A program made the translations under genes and the position numbers. The notes under the pieces are model-generated. The model was given only the letters and a program-made list of their open reading frames with translations. It was not told the DNA's origin and searched no databases. From assembly GCA_022559985.1 (NCBI GenBank), contig JAFJTR010000138.1, positions 1-45,680 on the forward strand: DNA of 45,680 nt, written 5' to 3'. Of the stretch, positions 20,066 to 30,212 are shown in pieces. This DNA is from Parastagonospora avenae f. sp. tritici 18332-5. Taxonomy: Eukaryota; Ascomycota; Dothideomycetes; Pleosporales; Phaeosphaeriaceae. The number at the start of each line of letters is the position of its first letter. Positions within the stretch are counted from its first letter, which is position 1.

Positions 20066-20935
20066 TTAGACGCGGAAAGCGCGAGCATGCTCACCTCCAG
20101 CGGTGATCATGCGGCGCAGCTTGCCGGCAGCTGAGGTGCCAGCGTTCTCCTGGAGCCACGCAATGAAGCTGGTGACAGTGAAAGTCTTGGGCATGGCACC
20201 TGAGTCGGAGCCAGCTTCGGGAGAGGGGGTAGAGACCTCAGCGACCTTGGAAGGAGTAGGAGTGGCGGTGGGCGCGGTGGGGGTGGGCGCAGCAGAAGAA
20301 GCAGGCGCAGACGAAGCGGCGGGAGAAGTAGACGAAGTCGGGGCAGGAGCTGGGGAAGTACCAGAGCCACCACCCATCTTGAAGTCAATGCAAGACTCGT
20401 AGGTCTGGTTGATGGTAGGGGCGTCCCAGAACCACTGAATCACGCAGTCACCCGCGTTGGCGCACTCGGCGCTGACGTCGGGCATGGTGATTTCGAAGTT
20501 GGTCCAATCTGGGTGCTGAGACATGGGGCTGGAGGTCAGGGCGTACTTGTCCCAGCTGATGAGAGGCTCGCCGATGACCTTGTCGGACTTGACGCTGACG
20601 ATGGACATGTTGGCGCTACCGTCGTGGGGAGCGCGGATCTCAACTTCGATGGGGATCTTCTGGCCGGGAGTGTAGCTGAAGATCTCGCCGGCGTCCGCGA
20701 ACGGAACACCCTTGCACTGCCAGATGCGGCAGTCGGGGTGGGAGCCCTGGAGGTTCTGGATGGAACCCTGGACGTTGCCGTACTTGTCGGAGTTCTGGGT
20801 GTTGAAGACCTGGTCACCACAATCGGCCTTGAGGCCCGCACCTGGCTGACGGGGAATTGGGCTCTTGATGAAGCCATGAGCGGCGACGGAGGATGCGAAG
20901 CCAGCAAGGGCGATGGCAGCGGTGTAGGACTTCAT
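20066..20935 (-). CDS. Secreted AA16-like lytic polysaccharide monooxygenase, 289 aa
   Basis: Single exon from the ATG at 20933-20935. A 19-residue signal peptide ends in SVAA, exposing His20 as the N-terminal copper ligand of the mature protein (HGFIKSP). His104 in RAPHDGS is the likely second histidine of the brace. QWFWDAP (167-173) and the ending YESCIDF (179-185) match the AA16 pattern. Six cysteines (39, 69, 74, 158, 164, 182) could form three disulphides. A Ser/Thr/Pro/Ala-rich linker (about 192-250) leads to a C-terminal tail of about 40 residues (KTFTVTSFIAWLQ..., ending RRM...HARAF) that is not a known carbohydrate-binding module. AA16 enzymes are reported to cleave cellulose oxidatively at C1; activity here is inferred. 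AA9 and AA11 fit less well. Confidence 0.85.
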   Translation of the reverse strand: MKSYTAAIALAGFASSVAAHGFIKSPIPRQPGAGLKADCGDQVFNTQNSDKYGNVQGSIQNLQGSHPDCRIWQCKGVPFADAGEIFSYTPGQKIPIEVEIRAPHDGSANMSIVSVKSDKVIGEPLISWDKYALTSSPMSQHPDWTNFEITMPDVSAECANAGDCVIQWFWDAPTINQTYESCIDFKMGGGSGTSPAPAPTSSTSPAASSAPASSAAPTPTAPTATPTPSKVAEVSTPSPEAGSDSGAMPKTFTVTSFIAWLQENAGTSAAGKLRRMITAGGEHARAFRV

Positions 20936-22186
20936 TGTGCTTAGATTGGATTGGTTTCTGAGGACAAGAGGTGCTGAGTGAGTGTGATGGAAGCCTAGCT
21001 TCTGTCAAAGAATGTAAGAATGAATGAGTGTCGAAAGAACGAATGTGAGGTCTCAGACCGAGGAGCACGAAAAGCTGTAATGAAGAGATGGAAACTGTCG
21101 TTTGGATAGGTAAATGCTGGCGAACCTGCCATGGCTTATAACAAGACCGCAAGATTGTTAGTCGCGCCGTACAGTGGGCCCTGTCATCAAAGATTCGAAA
21201 CGGCTTCCCGAAGGAGTCCAGCCTCGAAACATCATTCTTCCATGTTCTCGACCACATGCATTGTTCATGAATTCTCGCTTCCGACATGTCAGACGTGGCG
21301 TGGGATTTCTTGTCATGCTTGGAGTATTCCTCCGCCACTTAGAGTGCGGCCTCGGACAGACTAAGGTTATCGATGAAGGACAAGGCGATGGACTAAGCAT
21401 GGGCGTTCCCGCGACAGCGGGTCCCATGCATCGTGGTGTTGTTTCTTCCAAAAACTGCAGATGGCTAACGTGATGGAGATATATAAGCGAGTCGCTTCAT
21501 CTGAGCGAAGCGCCCGCTGAACTGGGTTGAAACGGGTGGGCGGTTTCATGATGCTGGGGCATCATGCGATGGAGGACAAGAAGCACCGCGAACCCGGTCG
21601 TTCATATTGCAGGGGGCTGACATGCGTCATTCGACCGTGCGCTTGTAAGAGTTGTTTAAAGAGCGACGGAAATGTGCAGAGCGTGCAACACATCGATGGT
21701 CTGGATGCGTGCCGTTGAAGTGCGAGGATGATGATTGCGAGAATGGGTTCCTGGCTATGCCAAATTTGGAATAGCTCAAAAGATATCAAAATCGCAATCT
21801 CTTCAGGGCTGCATCGGACATTTTTACGCACAGAACCTGCACGGCTCAGCTTTCAGCAAATATGTTTGAGTCAAACCACCGATACGCTCGATCGAGGTGG
21901 AAGACGGGTATCTGTGAAGAGTCTGTCTTCGATCACCATATTGCGAAGAAAGAATCACAAAGCTACCCGGCGACTCCGGAAGACGGCGATACACTGAACC
22001 CATCAACAACCAAGCCCGAGAGAAATGATGTTCTTGCCATAAAGTGCGTGCCGTAAGACATCAAGCAATCGTTCATATAAATATAAGTAAGGTCCACCCT
22101 TGCACAAAGATTGCACCGACCCGCACGACCTCCGAGTTCCTCGGTGCTGGGCACACAAGTTCTTCCGGTGGGATTTGTACAACGCC
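20936..22186. other. Intergenic, upstream of the LPMO gene
   Basis: About 1.25 kb holding the LPMO promoter and the 3' region of the dehydrogenase gene. No gene or repeat is recognised. Confidence 0.5.
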
Positions 22187-23376
22187 TCACGCCTTATCGC
22201 TGACTCGCCAGACCAACCGCTCCATACTCGCCTCCTTCCGCCGTAGCATGTTCATCGCGTTTTGTGCACGCTCGAGCATTGTCGCGCCTTCGACGATTCT
22301 CTGCTTTTGAGGTGCCACGATGCCTTCTTTGAGCATCGTGTGCATGATGTCGGGCTGAAGGTGGTACTTGAAGTATTCGCTCTGCGATGCATCAGCATGG
22401 TTGTTGCAATTGTGGTATATCTTTGGCACTCACGTTGAGGTAGAAGTGTGTACGAACGCCTCGCGCATCCACACCTTCTGCCCAATCTGCAGCTACTTTG
22501 ACGTCCATCTCATACTCCGGATCCTCAGTCTCGCTTGAGTCGCGGATAATGACTGGCAGGAGAATCGCGACTTTGGCACCTGCCCTTGCGATCTTGGAGA
22601 TTGGCGCTATGCTGCCCTTTTGGCTGCCGATGCAATCGAAAATGAGCGGGACTGCACCGTCATTACCAGAGCGAAGAATCGCCTCGATAACGTTGAGATC
22701 CTTGTAGTCAGACACGTTATTTGCGCCCAGACTCCGCAGCTTGTCATGATGCTTGGCCGATGCAGTCGCTAGGATATGCATGTAGCCGTAGTACTTCAAG
22801 ATCTGGATAGCAAACTGGCCAACCGATGACGAACCACCCCAGACAAGGATGGCTTCGTCGGCATCTTTCGGAATATAGCCGTCAGGTTTCGGCCATGGAG
22901 TTTCGATGCCAAGATCTGTATTCAAGGTATGGAAGACGGTCACGAAATTGTTGGGTAGTGTCACAGCTTCGGCAAGTGTGGAGCCTACTGGCAACTAAAC
23001 AGTGGTGAGTACACACCGCCATCTAAGCACGACAGTAGGAACGTACCTTCGCAAATAGCCACTCATCGGCTGTGCAAAACTCCTGATGCGCCTTCTCGGA
23101 TTGTGTCCTCCAGGTAAAGCCAAACACTTTGTCGCCGACTTTCAAACTCTTCGCATCTGGTCCGATTTCAACAACAGTACCCGCGGTGCCGTCGCCCAAC
23201 ACTTGAGGATGCTTGACCAGAAGAGCACCGTCGTTTTGGTGCAAGTCCAATGGGGTTGATGCCGTCCACTCAACTCGGACGCGCACTTGCTCACCACTTG
23301 GTTTGACTGTTGGCACCTTTATGATGCCAAGAGGTGCTTTGCGAGCAACTGTTGCAACAGCGGCGTGTGTCCACAT
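22187..23376 (-). CDS. Medium-chain dehydrogenase/reductase, zinc-independent, 361 aa
   Basis: Exons run 23376-23047, 22994-22434 and 22381-22187, with two 52-bp introns (donors GTACGT and GTGAGT, acceptors TAG and CAG). The start is the ATG at 23374-23376 (MWTHAAVATV). The N-terminal GroES-like half contains HPQVLGDGTAGTVVEIG and VGDKVFGF. The Rossmann half contains WGGSSSVGQFAIQILK (about 162-177) as the NADPH site. The zinc-ligand cysteines of alcohol dehydrogenases are absent, so it belongs with quinone oxidoreductases and trans-acting enoyl reductases (ToxD/LovC-like fungal proteins). No polyketide synthase is in the window, so a link to secondary metabolism is unsupported. The substrate is unknown. 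Confidence 0.85.
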
Positions 23377-23569
23377 GATTTTGTTTGAAAGTAACGTGAA
23401 TGTCAAGTTTGAGGAGATAGAAAAACGTGGTAGAAGCCTGTAAGTGTGTATTCAAGTAGAACAGAGTTGATATCCTTCGAGTCCTAGTCCCCTCTTATAC
23501 CCTTCTCCTGCTGCGACTACCTCCGCTCGTCTTACAAATGTATCCGAAGGGGCGCTTATGCCAAGAGAC

Positions 23570-25089
23570 TAGAGAATATTTCCTATATTGGTATAGATCG
23601 GCATCTCGGCGAAAAGCTCCAGGGCTGATTCGCGGCCAATCGCAACAATGTCTTTGAGACTATTGCTGACATTGGATGTGCTCGAACGCGATCGGGCTTC
23701 TTCCCTTGTGCGTCAATCCGGTCAGGCCTCCAGCGCGTCATCTCAGGATGAAGGTGCGTCGTGGTAGCGAACGCCACTGCTCCCCAACCTTCCATGTTTT
23801 CCCTATGCCAATTCGCCGATGCATGTTGGATCCTTCGTGTACAACACATAACATCGGTGGCTGTTGATTCATTTGACAGTTTGGGTGGAGAGAACCGTCC
23901 TTGGCTGAAGTGGCCGTAGCAGCCACGAGTGTTGCGCATGAATCTTCGTAGATTCTGCCCATACTCGAGATTTCTTGCGATCTTTCCACTGGGTCGTCTT
24001 GCACGACGCACAGCGCATCGACCCACATGTACTCAATCCCAAGGTGGAATGTCGTAATCACAACATCTCAAAGTGTTTTAGGTAAGAGGCTGGTGTCCAG
24101 ACCGTTCTCATGGAAGCTATTGAGATTTTCTTTGACTAACTGGAGGTCTTGAGGACCGCCCTAGCAGTAGCTTAAAGCTGCATAGTCCCCTCTTTTCTCG
24201 TCAACAGATGTATGAAGTCGCACATTCACGTGAGATTTCTGACTCGAGATGCGAAGAACGCGCGATGGAAGCCGTCCGGGTATTTTCTTCCGACACCCAA
24301 TGTGGGCATTTTCGCCACGAGTGAGCAGGCTACGCAGTGCTGTTGCTATATGTGCAGGTCCTCTGCTCCAATCAAACCGTGTCAGAGGCACGACGATGGG
24401 ACGTGAGGCGGGTGAAGATAGCGGAGACTTTGTATCCGAACTTAGATCTGGAATCATGGATGGCTCAAGTTCCTTTGGTTCCACCATGCGCAGTCTTCCA
24501 AAGGAGACCATGAGCTGTCATCGCGGTGACGGAAACCTTTGCGCTCAAGGGAGAATTGTATCATAGCGTGTGTTCGGTAGCGCCGTACTTTAGCTCGGAC
24601 ACGTACGAAAACTTGCTAGTACAAATGGTCTCGCAGTATTTCGTAGGATGGAATGAGCTCTTCCGTTACCTCCCGAATTAGGTCATGAAATGTCCATTGG
24701 GTTTCATGGTCGAATACCCAGTCGGTAGGCAGAAAGCGACATAACAAGCAGTCTAATGGATCTGCAAAGCTACTCAGGGTTGAGTGTAGGAAGTCAGCAT
24801 CTGACCAGAGTTCTTTCGAGCCATCTTCTACGGTCATGTAGCGACATCGGCTACACAGCCCGTCCCCATAAGTCTCTGGTGCCGCGCTATCTGCTAGCGG
24901 CGTCGTAATTCGAGTAAGAATGGACGAAATTTGAGAACTGAGAAGAGTGGTAGCGTAGAAAAAACAGGTACGAGTGTTGTCAAGGTGCCAGGCAGCGACA
25001 TCCAAGGAAGGCTTGCTCCGGATATGCGCTAATACGGTAAGCGCGGGCGACTTGTGATTGGCGTAAGGGCAAGGATCCGAAAACAGCAA
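23570..25089 (-). pseudogene. HET-domain (heterokaryon incompatibility) gene, apparently inactivated
   Basis: HET-domain motifs are clear on the minus strand: YAALSYC, then GIEYMWVDALCVVQDD, then GRIYEDSCATLVAATA. The upstream part has paired cysteines (LCSRCRY, CLLC) typical of these proteins. The frame is broken: a TAG follows YAALSYC where Trp is nearly invariant (SYCWG), a TGA interrupts LPKTL-DVVITTF, and a third stop follows TFILR. The tail downstream of the HET domain is short (to about 23570), and the usual helical C-terminal region is largely missing. No ATG fits the start. TGG to TAG matches the CpA-to-TpA pattern of the copia element. An unrecognised splice pattern could rescue part of it, but the lost Trp argues against that. 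Confidence 0.75.
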
Positions 25090-25912
25090 CCACGGTTGAG
25101 CAGAGTGTCGAGGTCACCCTCAGGAGCTAATCGCACTATAAAACTTTGAAGCAGACAAGTTTTGAAGTACACGAAGATTTGAAATTTTGCCTAGTATATC
25201 TTAATTCGCAACCTTGGTTCACTATCCTCAACGCTACCCTTTCACACAACCACACGATCAGAATACTAAATTTCAAAATAAAACTATACAAGCCTACTCA
25301 TCCCCTTCAATCAATGAATGATCTAAGTCTGAGCACAAATCTCACAAACGCACACACACACTTTCCAACCCCTTCTACAATTCCTAACACTTACGAAATC
25401 AAACAGCTTCTTAAACCCTCTACCAATACACACATTATGCCCTGCTACATGCAAGACAAGTCCTACTCTACCTATACCTCCGACTGGTCAAGCATGTGCA
25501 TCGGCCTCGATAGTGGCGCTAAACTTCAGCCTAATGGCGTCGGCCTCACTACGCGCCCACATCCACATCATCGACACATCACCCCACGGCCTGATGGAGA
25601 CCTGAAGATAGCCAGCCCAACCCAACCCAACCCACACGTCATGATAGAGACGCGAAGGTAGTCAGGCTGCCTCAACCCACACCAGAACTCAAACACAAAG
25701 CTTCCTTCAACGATCTGCGCAAACAAGCGGCTGCAACTCGGAGCGTGAAGGAGTAGAAGAAGGGCGGAAGGATGGCACGTTGGTGGGGGAAAATAGTGCG
25801 TCGGTCTTGAAGATGAGTAGATAAGTGTGATACTGCGAGAATTCTGCTTTGTAGAGGTTGTATACCCCGTACTCCTCGTACTCCTCAAATCCCAACAAAC
25901 CCAAAAAGTCAA
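25090..25912. other. Intergenic, low-complexity, no gene recognised
   Basis: About 820 bp. The plus strand at 25146-25660 is rich in Thr/His/Pro-coding repeats (CACACA, CCCAACCCAACCCA) and gives an open frame that looks like low-complexity DNA. Confidence 0.5.
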
Positions 25913-26470
25913 TCAACTGTGCATCTCCAAAGTGATACCATGCGGCCCACCTTCTTCCGCGGGATAGTCCAGCTCAAACCACGTGTACTTGAACGCCTTC
26001 TTGCTGTTCACCGGCGTCATCATGAATTGCGCGACGGTACCCTTGGGGCACGGGAACCATCCATCCTTGATCGACACGTCTCCAGCTTGTGTGAGCGTCA
26101 CCTCCGCGATGTAGTTGACGATCGAGGGCGAATGGTTCCAAGTATCGTTGTCCTTGTTCATGGTAGGCGTGATTCGGTAGATTAGGAAATTGTACGGCTC
26201 TACACCGGACAAGAAGCGTGGCGCGTTCTTGGTCGGGTTGGTGTTGATGTGGAAGTTGACGCGGCACGTGGTGGCGGGGATGTCGCTGCTGACGTCGAAG
26301 GATATTTCCGTCCAGACATCGTTGCTAATTTCGCCAGAGGTTTGGGTGCCGAAGTTCTTGTCGGGTTGGCTTTTCTTGATGGGGACGATGAGGTGGGGAA
26401 AGTCGACAAATTGGAGATCTGCGACTACGCCGAGAGCGAAGAGCAAGGGGGTGAAGGCAAGGAAGTGCAT
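25913..26470 (-). CDS. Secreted But2 C-terminal-domain protein, 185 aa
   Basis: Single exon from the ATG at 26468-26470. A hydrophobic signal peptide (about residues 1-17) is followed by LQFVDFPHLIVPI, the start of the ubiquitin-3-binding But2 C-terminal domain found in many small secreted fungal proteins (FPHLIVPI, ...PDKNFGTQ..., ISFDVSSDIPATTCRVNFHI). The domain fills the mature protein and ends GGPHGITLEMHS. There are few cysteines. The domain is predicted to be an extracellular beta-sandwich; its role at the cell surface is not known, and the But2 name comes from a yeast protein that need not share the function. Confidence 0.8.
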   Translation of the reverse strand: MHFLAFTPLLFALGVVADLQFVDFPHLIVPIKKSQPDKNFGTQTSGEISNDVWTEISFDVSSDIPATTCRVNFHINTNPTKNAPRFLSGVEPYNFLIYRITPTMNKDNDTWNHSPSIVNYIAEVTLTQAGDVSIKDGWFPCPKGTVAQFMMTPVNSKKAFKYTWFELDYPAEEGGPHGITLEMHS

Positions 26471-27421
26471 GGTGATGGTTTGCGTCGTAGGTTGCCGGAT
26501 GGTGTTGAGGCGATCTGCGCAGAGTATCTTATAGTTGAAGCGAGCTTAAGGCCATCGTGGTGTAACAGGAATGAGGCGGTCAAGACGCAAACAAACATAG
26601 TCAACGATTTAGCCTTGCAGCTATACCCGTGCGACTTTGGTAGCCGACAACCGGGCTGCAAATATTGGCTGTGTACCAATATCATCCATTGAGGGCGAAG
26701 ACCTACAGTGCTGGCGGTGAAGAGTATAGTCTAAGAGCTTCTCCATGGTCCGTCAATGCTACACTTTACCGATATCATCAGTAGTGGTAACTTTTTGTGA
26801 AGCAGGTCCCAGGACCGATCATGTCGCCGTGTAAGTTGATACGTGACACAGCTTAGACCTTGAGCCAGCAAAAACGTGGTTTGCTGCACGGGAGGGACAA
26901 TTGGGCGGCTGTGCTCTTCCCCTAGGGCGATGCCTCGCGTGGTACTCTTCTCGTAACTCGTGCAACCCAATATTGATCAAACCTAACTCCCTCTGATCAA
27001 ATTACATGTTCCAATATCGCATGAGATTGAGACTGAGATACGACATGCCAAGACTGCACATATCGCAGCTGGTCGCTGGGGTGATGTGGTCGCTGTTCTT
27101 CAAGGCCCTAGCTTTTATGGCTCATTCCATGGAATTGCAACCTCTCAACTCATTCTTCGGTTCCATTAACAGTATCGGGACTAGATATCCATCATCGAAA
27201 GGTTGCGATACATCCCCTTTCATTATCCAATCGTGGTGAGGGTCGTGAAGACGTGTGGTGTGGATGCAGCGTTGGGGTCGAGGTTGAAGGCGCCCAACTA
27301 TAATAGCCTCGGCACGTGGGCGGATTACATCACACCTGTACACCTCCACGGGCCAGCGAAGCACCATTACACAGTTCAGTTGCCGTTCCCCAACTCCGAT
27401 GTGCTTCCTTCACGTGTCAAA
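26471..27421. other. Intergenic between divergent genes
   Basis: About 950 bp between the But2-domain gene (minus) and the radical SAM gene (plus). The upstream open frame at 27203 is continuous with the radical SAM gene but is likely 5' leader, because the better start is the ATG at 27422. Confidence 0.5.
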
Positions 27422-28741
27422 ATGGCACCTCTGTCTAGATTGCGACCCGCCTTGAACAGCGGTGTGCGTCAGCTGCTCGTGCGATACCCAGCTCTGACGC
27501 GTCGAAGCCTCCATCTCGCGCCTCCGTATCTACTGGATGACTACATCCCACAATATCACTTATTGTCGTCAGCCGATGCATCTAAGAAACGATCACTGGC
27601 CTACGCACACCTGCGCGAGTGTAACCTTTGTCCCCGGCTATGCGGTGTGAATCGATATGAAAAGACTGGCGTGTGTTTGATCGGAGCTGAGACGGTCAAG
27701 GTCAATACCATCGCTCCACATTTCGGGGAGGGTATGACGAACTGCACTATCAGTATTGGTGGCAGAGTGAATCGGATGCTGACAGGTCGTAGAGCCGTGT
27801 TTACAGGGACACAATGGTAGCGGCAGCGTATTCTTTTCTGGATGCAATCTTCGGTGCGTATCAATCCCACCGACATTGTGATCAGCCTGCTTTGTGGTCG
27901 GTAATAAACACATAAGCTTATTCATTCGATCAGGTGTGTGTTCTGCCAGAACCACGACATTGCCCACCAGCGAAATGGCTTCGACCTCACACCGGAAGAG
28001 CTGGCAGAGTGGTACATCAAGCTGCAAGAGACAGGTCAGACATGCAAAGCCACGAGTACATCACAAACTAACAAGTTGGCAGGCAAGGTGCACAACATCA
28101 ACCTCGTCACGCCCGAACACGTCGTTCCCCAGGTGGTCCTCTCCATCTTGCACGCACGCGAGCTCGGTCTGCGCGTCCCCATCATCTATAACACGTCCTC
28201 GTTCGATTCCCTGGAAAGTATACAGCTGCTTTCCGGGCTGGTCGACATATACTTGCCAGACTTCAAGGTGTGGAACAACTCGACAAGCAAAAGGTTGCTC
28301 AAAGCGGACAACTACACGGCAACTGCCATGGAGAGCATCAAAGCCATGCACAAGCAGGTTGGTGACCTCTGCTTCACTTTTGATGGCATTGCCAAAAAGG
28401 GCGTCATGGTGCGACACCTGGTGATGCCTGGAAAGGAGGATGAGGGTAGAGAAATCATGAAGTGGCTCGCTGAGAATGTCTCCAAAGACATCGTGGTACA
28501 CATCATGGACCAGTATTTCCCACGCGCTCATGTAGGCAAAGAGCGTCGTCGAAGCAAAGCTAAAGATACGGTAGAGCCTGGAGGTGATGATGTCTCTCCT
28601 TCGATGAAGAAAGAGGTCAGGTATGCTGACATCAATCGCCCCGTGAAGGACGAGGAGATGTCGTCTGTAAGAAAGGCCGCCGAAGAGGCCGGGCTGTGGA
28701 GGTTTGTCGAGCCGGCGCGACATGGCGGCTTCAACATTTGA
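27422..28741 (+). CDS. PflX-like radical SAM protein, 376 aa, four exons
   Basis: Exons run 27422-27731, 27793-27853, 27934-28034 and 28083-28741. The introns are 61, 80 and 48 bp; the first has a GCTGAC branch and TAG acceptor, the third an ACTAAC branch. The third is a multiple of three and stays open, so its retention would add 16 residues. The Arg-rich N-terminus (about 1-35) resembles a mitochondrial presequence. Conserved blocks are a four-Cys-like ECNLCPRLCGVNR, PHFGEEPCLQG, GSGSVFFSGCNLRCVFCQN (the CX3CX2C cluster motif of radical SAM enzymes) and NINLVTPEHVVPQ. This is the PflX-type branch related to pyruvate formate-lyase activases. Its substrate is unknown, and no glycyl radical enzyme is nearby. 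Confidence 0.85.
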
Positions 28742-28906
28742 GGACGTCGCGATGATGATCGTGAATGTTTTGGGCGTGCCTGCCATTTTTCGCTCGCGCC
28801 TGCTTGCATCTTCATCGCAACAACATCTCGGCCAAGTTGCCCGTTAACCAAAACACCACACAGCCACCAGCACGACCAGTCGCATATTGCTTTACACATT
28901 GCTACA

Positions 28907-29926
28907 ATGCCAGCCATCACCATGCCAGACCTCACTGCACAGATCCAGGGACCTGTGCAGACGCTCAAGATCGACCGCGACACGTGGAAGGCGGTTGCAC
29001 TGAAGTACAAGGCAGCCTTTGAAGCCCAAACGAGCCGCTTCAAAGAACTCCAGGATATATGCTTCGCAACTCAGGCTGAGTTACAGAACGAGCGTGTTGA
29101 GCGTCGCCAATTGCAGGAGTTGTCGGAACAAAGAGAACGCAACCGCATGAGTACCATGGACGGCGTCGACGAACCGCGTGCGTATGGTACAGCGACTGTT
29201 TTCCGCGGCGATCACCAACGACAAGGATCACGTGAATCGAGCAACCCACTGTACAGTCGTGTCCAGCATTGCCTTGATCAGCGCAACTACGGCACTGCAC
29301 TGGCCGAGATCGAGCGCCTGCTTCGGGGTCCGCTGAGTGCAAAGGCGCGCGCTGAGGGACTCCTGTTGAAGAGCAGCATTCTCCGAGCGGCGGGACCGGA
29401 TGAAGTTTATGGCGCGTTGGCAGCGTGCAGCGAGGCGTTGGAGCTTTGCGACCGCATCCAAGATCTCGAGTCGTTCCTGCCAAGGATTCAGCACCAGCGA
29501 GGTACGTGTGACCGAAGAGCATAACCAATACTAAGCTGATCGTGTACTCCAGGCGTCCTTTACTACCAACTGCGAATGCTGCAGCAAGCTCGAGACGCCT
29601 TCAGTGCCGTTAGCAGCGATGATCCGCTCTTCGCAACCGCCAAGGAGTATCGAAGCTCGTGCGACGAGGAGATACGGCTACAGCGTAATGCGAACCGTCG
29701 CTCAGCCTTTGACGAGAACCGTACATTTGACGAAGGCATGGTCATGCAGCTTGACGAGAAGCTGGACGTAAGCGGCATTTACTTCACGATGGCTTTTCAC
29801 CACACTTATCACTCATAGAACAAGCGACGTCGTACAAGTGCACAATTGCGCCTTCGGGCGGCCGTTGCATCGAAGAGGATGTCGCTTCCCCGACGCTGGG
29901 TTAGCGGGAAGGGCAATGGCATCTGA
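28907..29926 (+). CDS. Coiled-coil/TPR-like protein of unknown function, 305 aa, three exons
   Basis: Exons run 28907-29501, 29553-29767 and 29819-29926, with 51-bp introns (donors GTACGT and GTAAGC, acceptors CAG and TAG). Joining them gives one frame ending in a basic tail (NKRRRTSAQLRLRAAV...). Residues 20-90 are charged and helical, likely coiled coil (FKELQDICFATQAELQNERVERRQ). Residues about 110-240 form helix pairs of TPR type (CLDQRNYGTALAEIERLL, LLLKSSILRAAG, GALAACSEALELC, YYQLRMLQQARDAFSAV). No catalytic motif is seen. The start lies only 165 bp after the radical SAM stop codon on the same strand. Confidence 0.75.
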
Positions 29927-30212
29927 CGCCCGCGATGTGTGCTTAGCACGGAGCGATTGAGGAGACATGGTAGTGCATCGTACCCATCTCGATTTTTGAT
30001 TCTACAATTCACAGTGTCCTTTGTCATGGGCGTGTTTCTTTGTCTTGTGTCGCTGATGGGTTATGCGTTATTGCTAATGTGAGTCAAAGACCTCACATTG
30101 ACAAAGAAGACGCGCACCGACAGCCAAGTTGAGCTGGATCACGAGCTGCAAGCTACATAGATGAAGTCGCAACTACGCAACTACACCACCATCCACCATA
30201 TTTTGCTTCACC

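Noticed and set aside
25146..25661. 171-codon plus-strand open frame
   Set aside because: Low-complexity Thr/His/Pro codons from short tandem sequence; no homology pattern, signal peptide or intron.
27203..27421. In-frame N-terminal extension of the radical SAM protein
   Set aside because: The Arg-rich presequence begins at the ATG at 27422; the upstream segment reads like a 5' leader and has no family counterpart.
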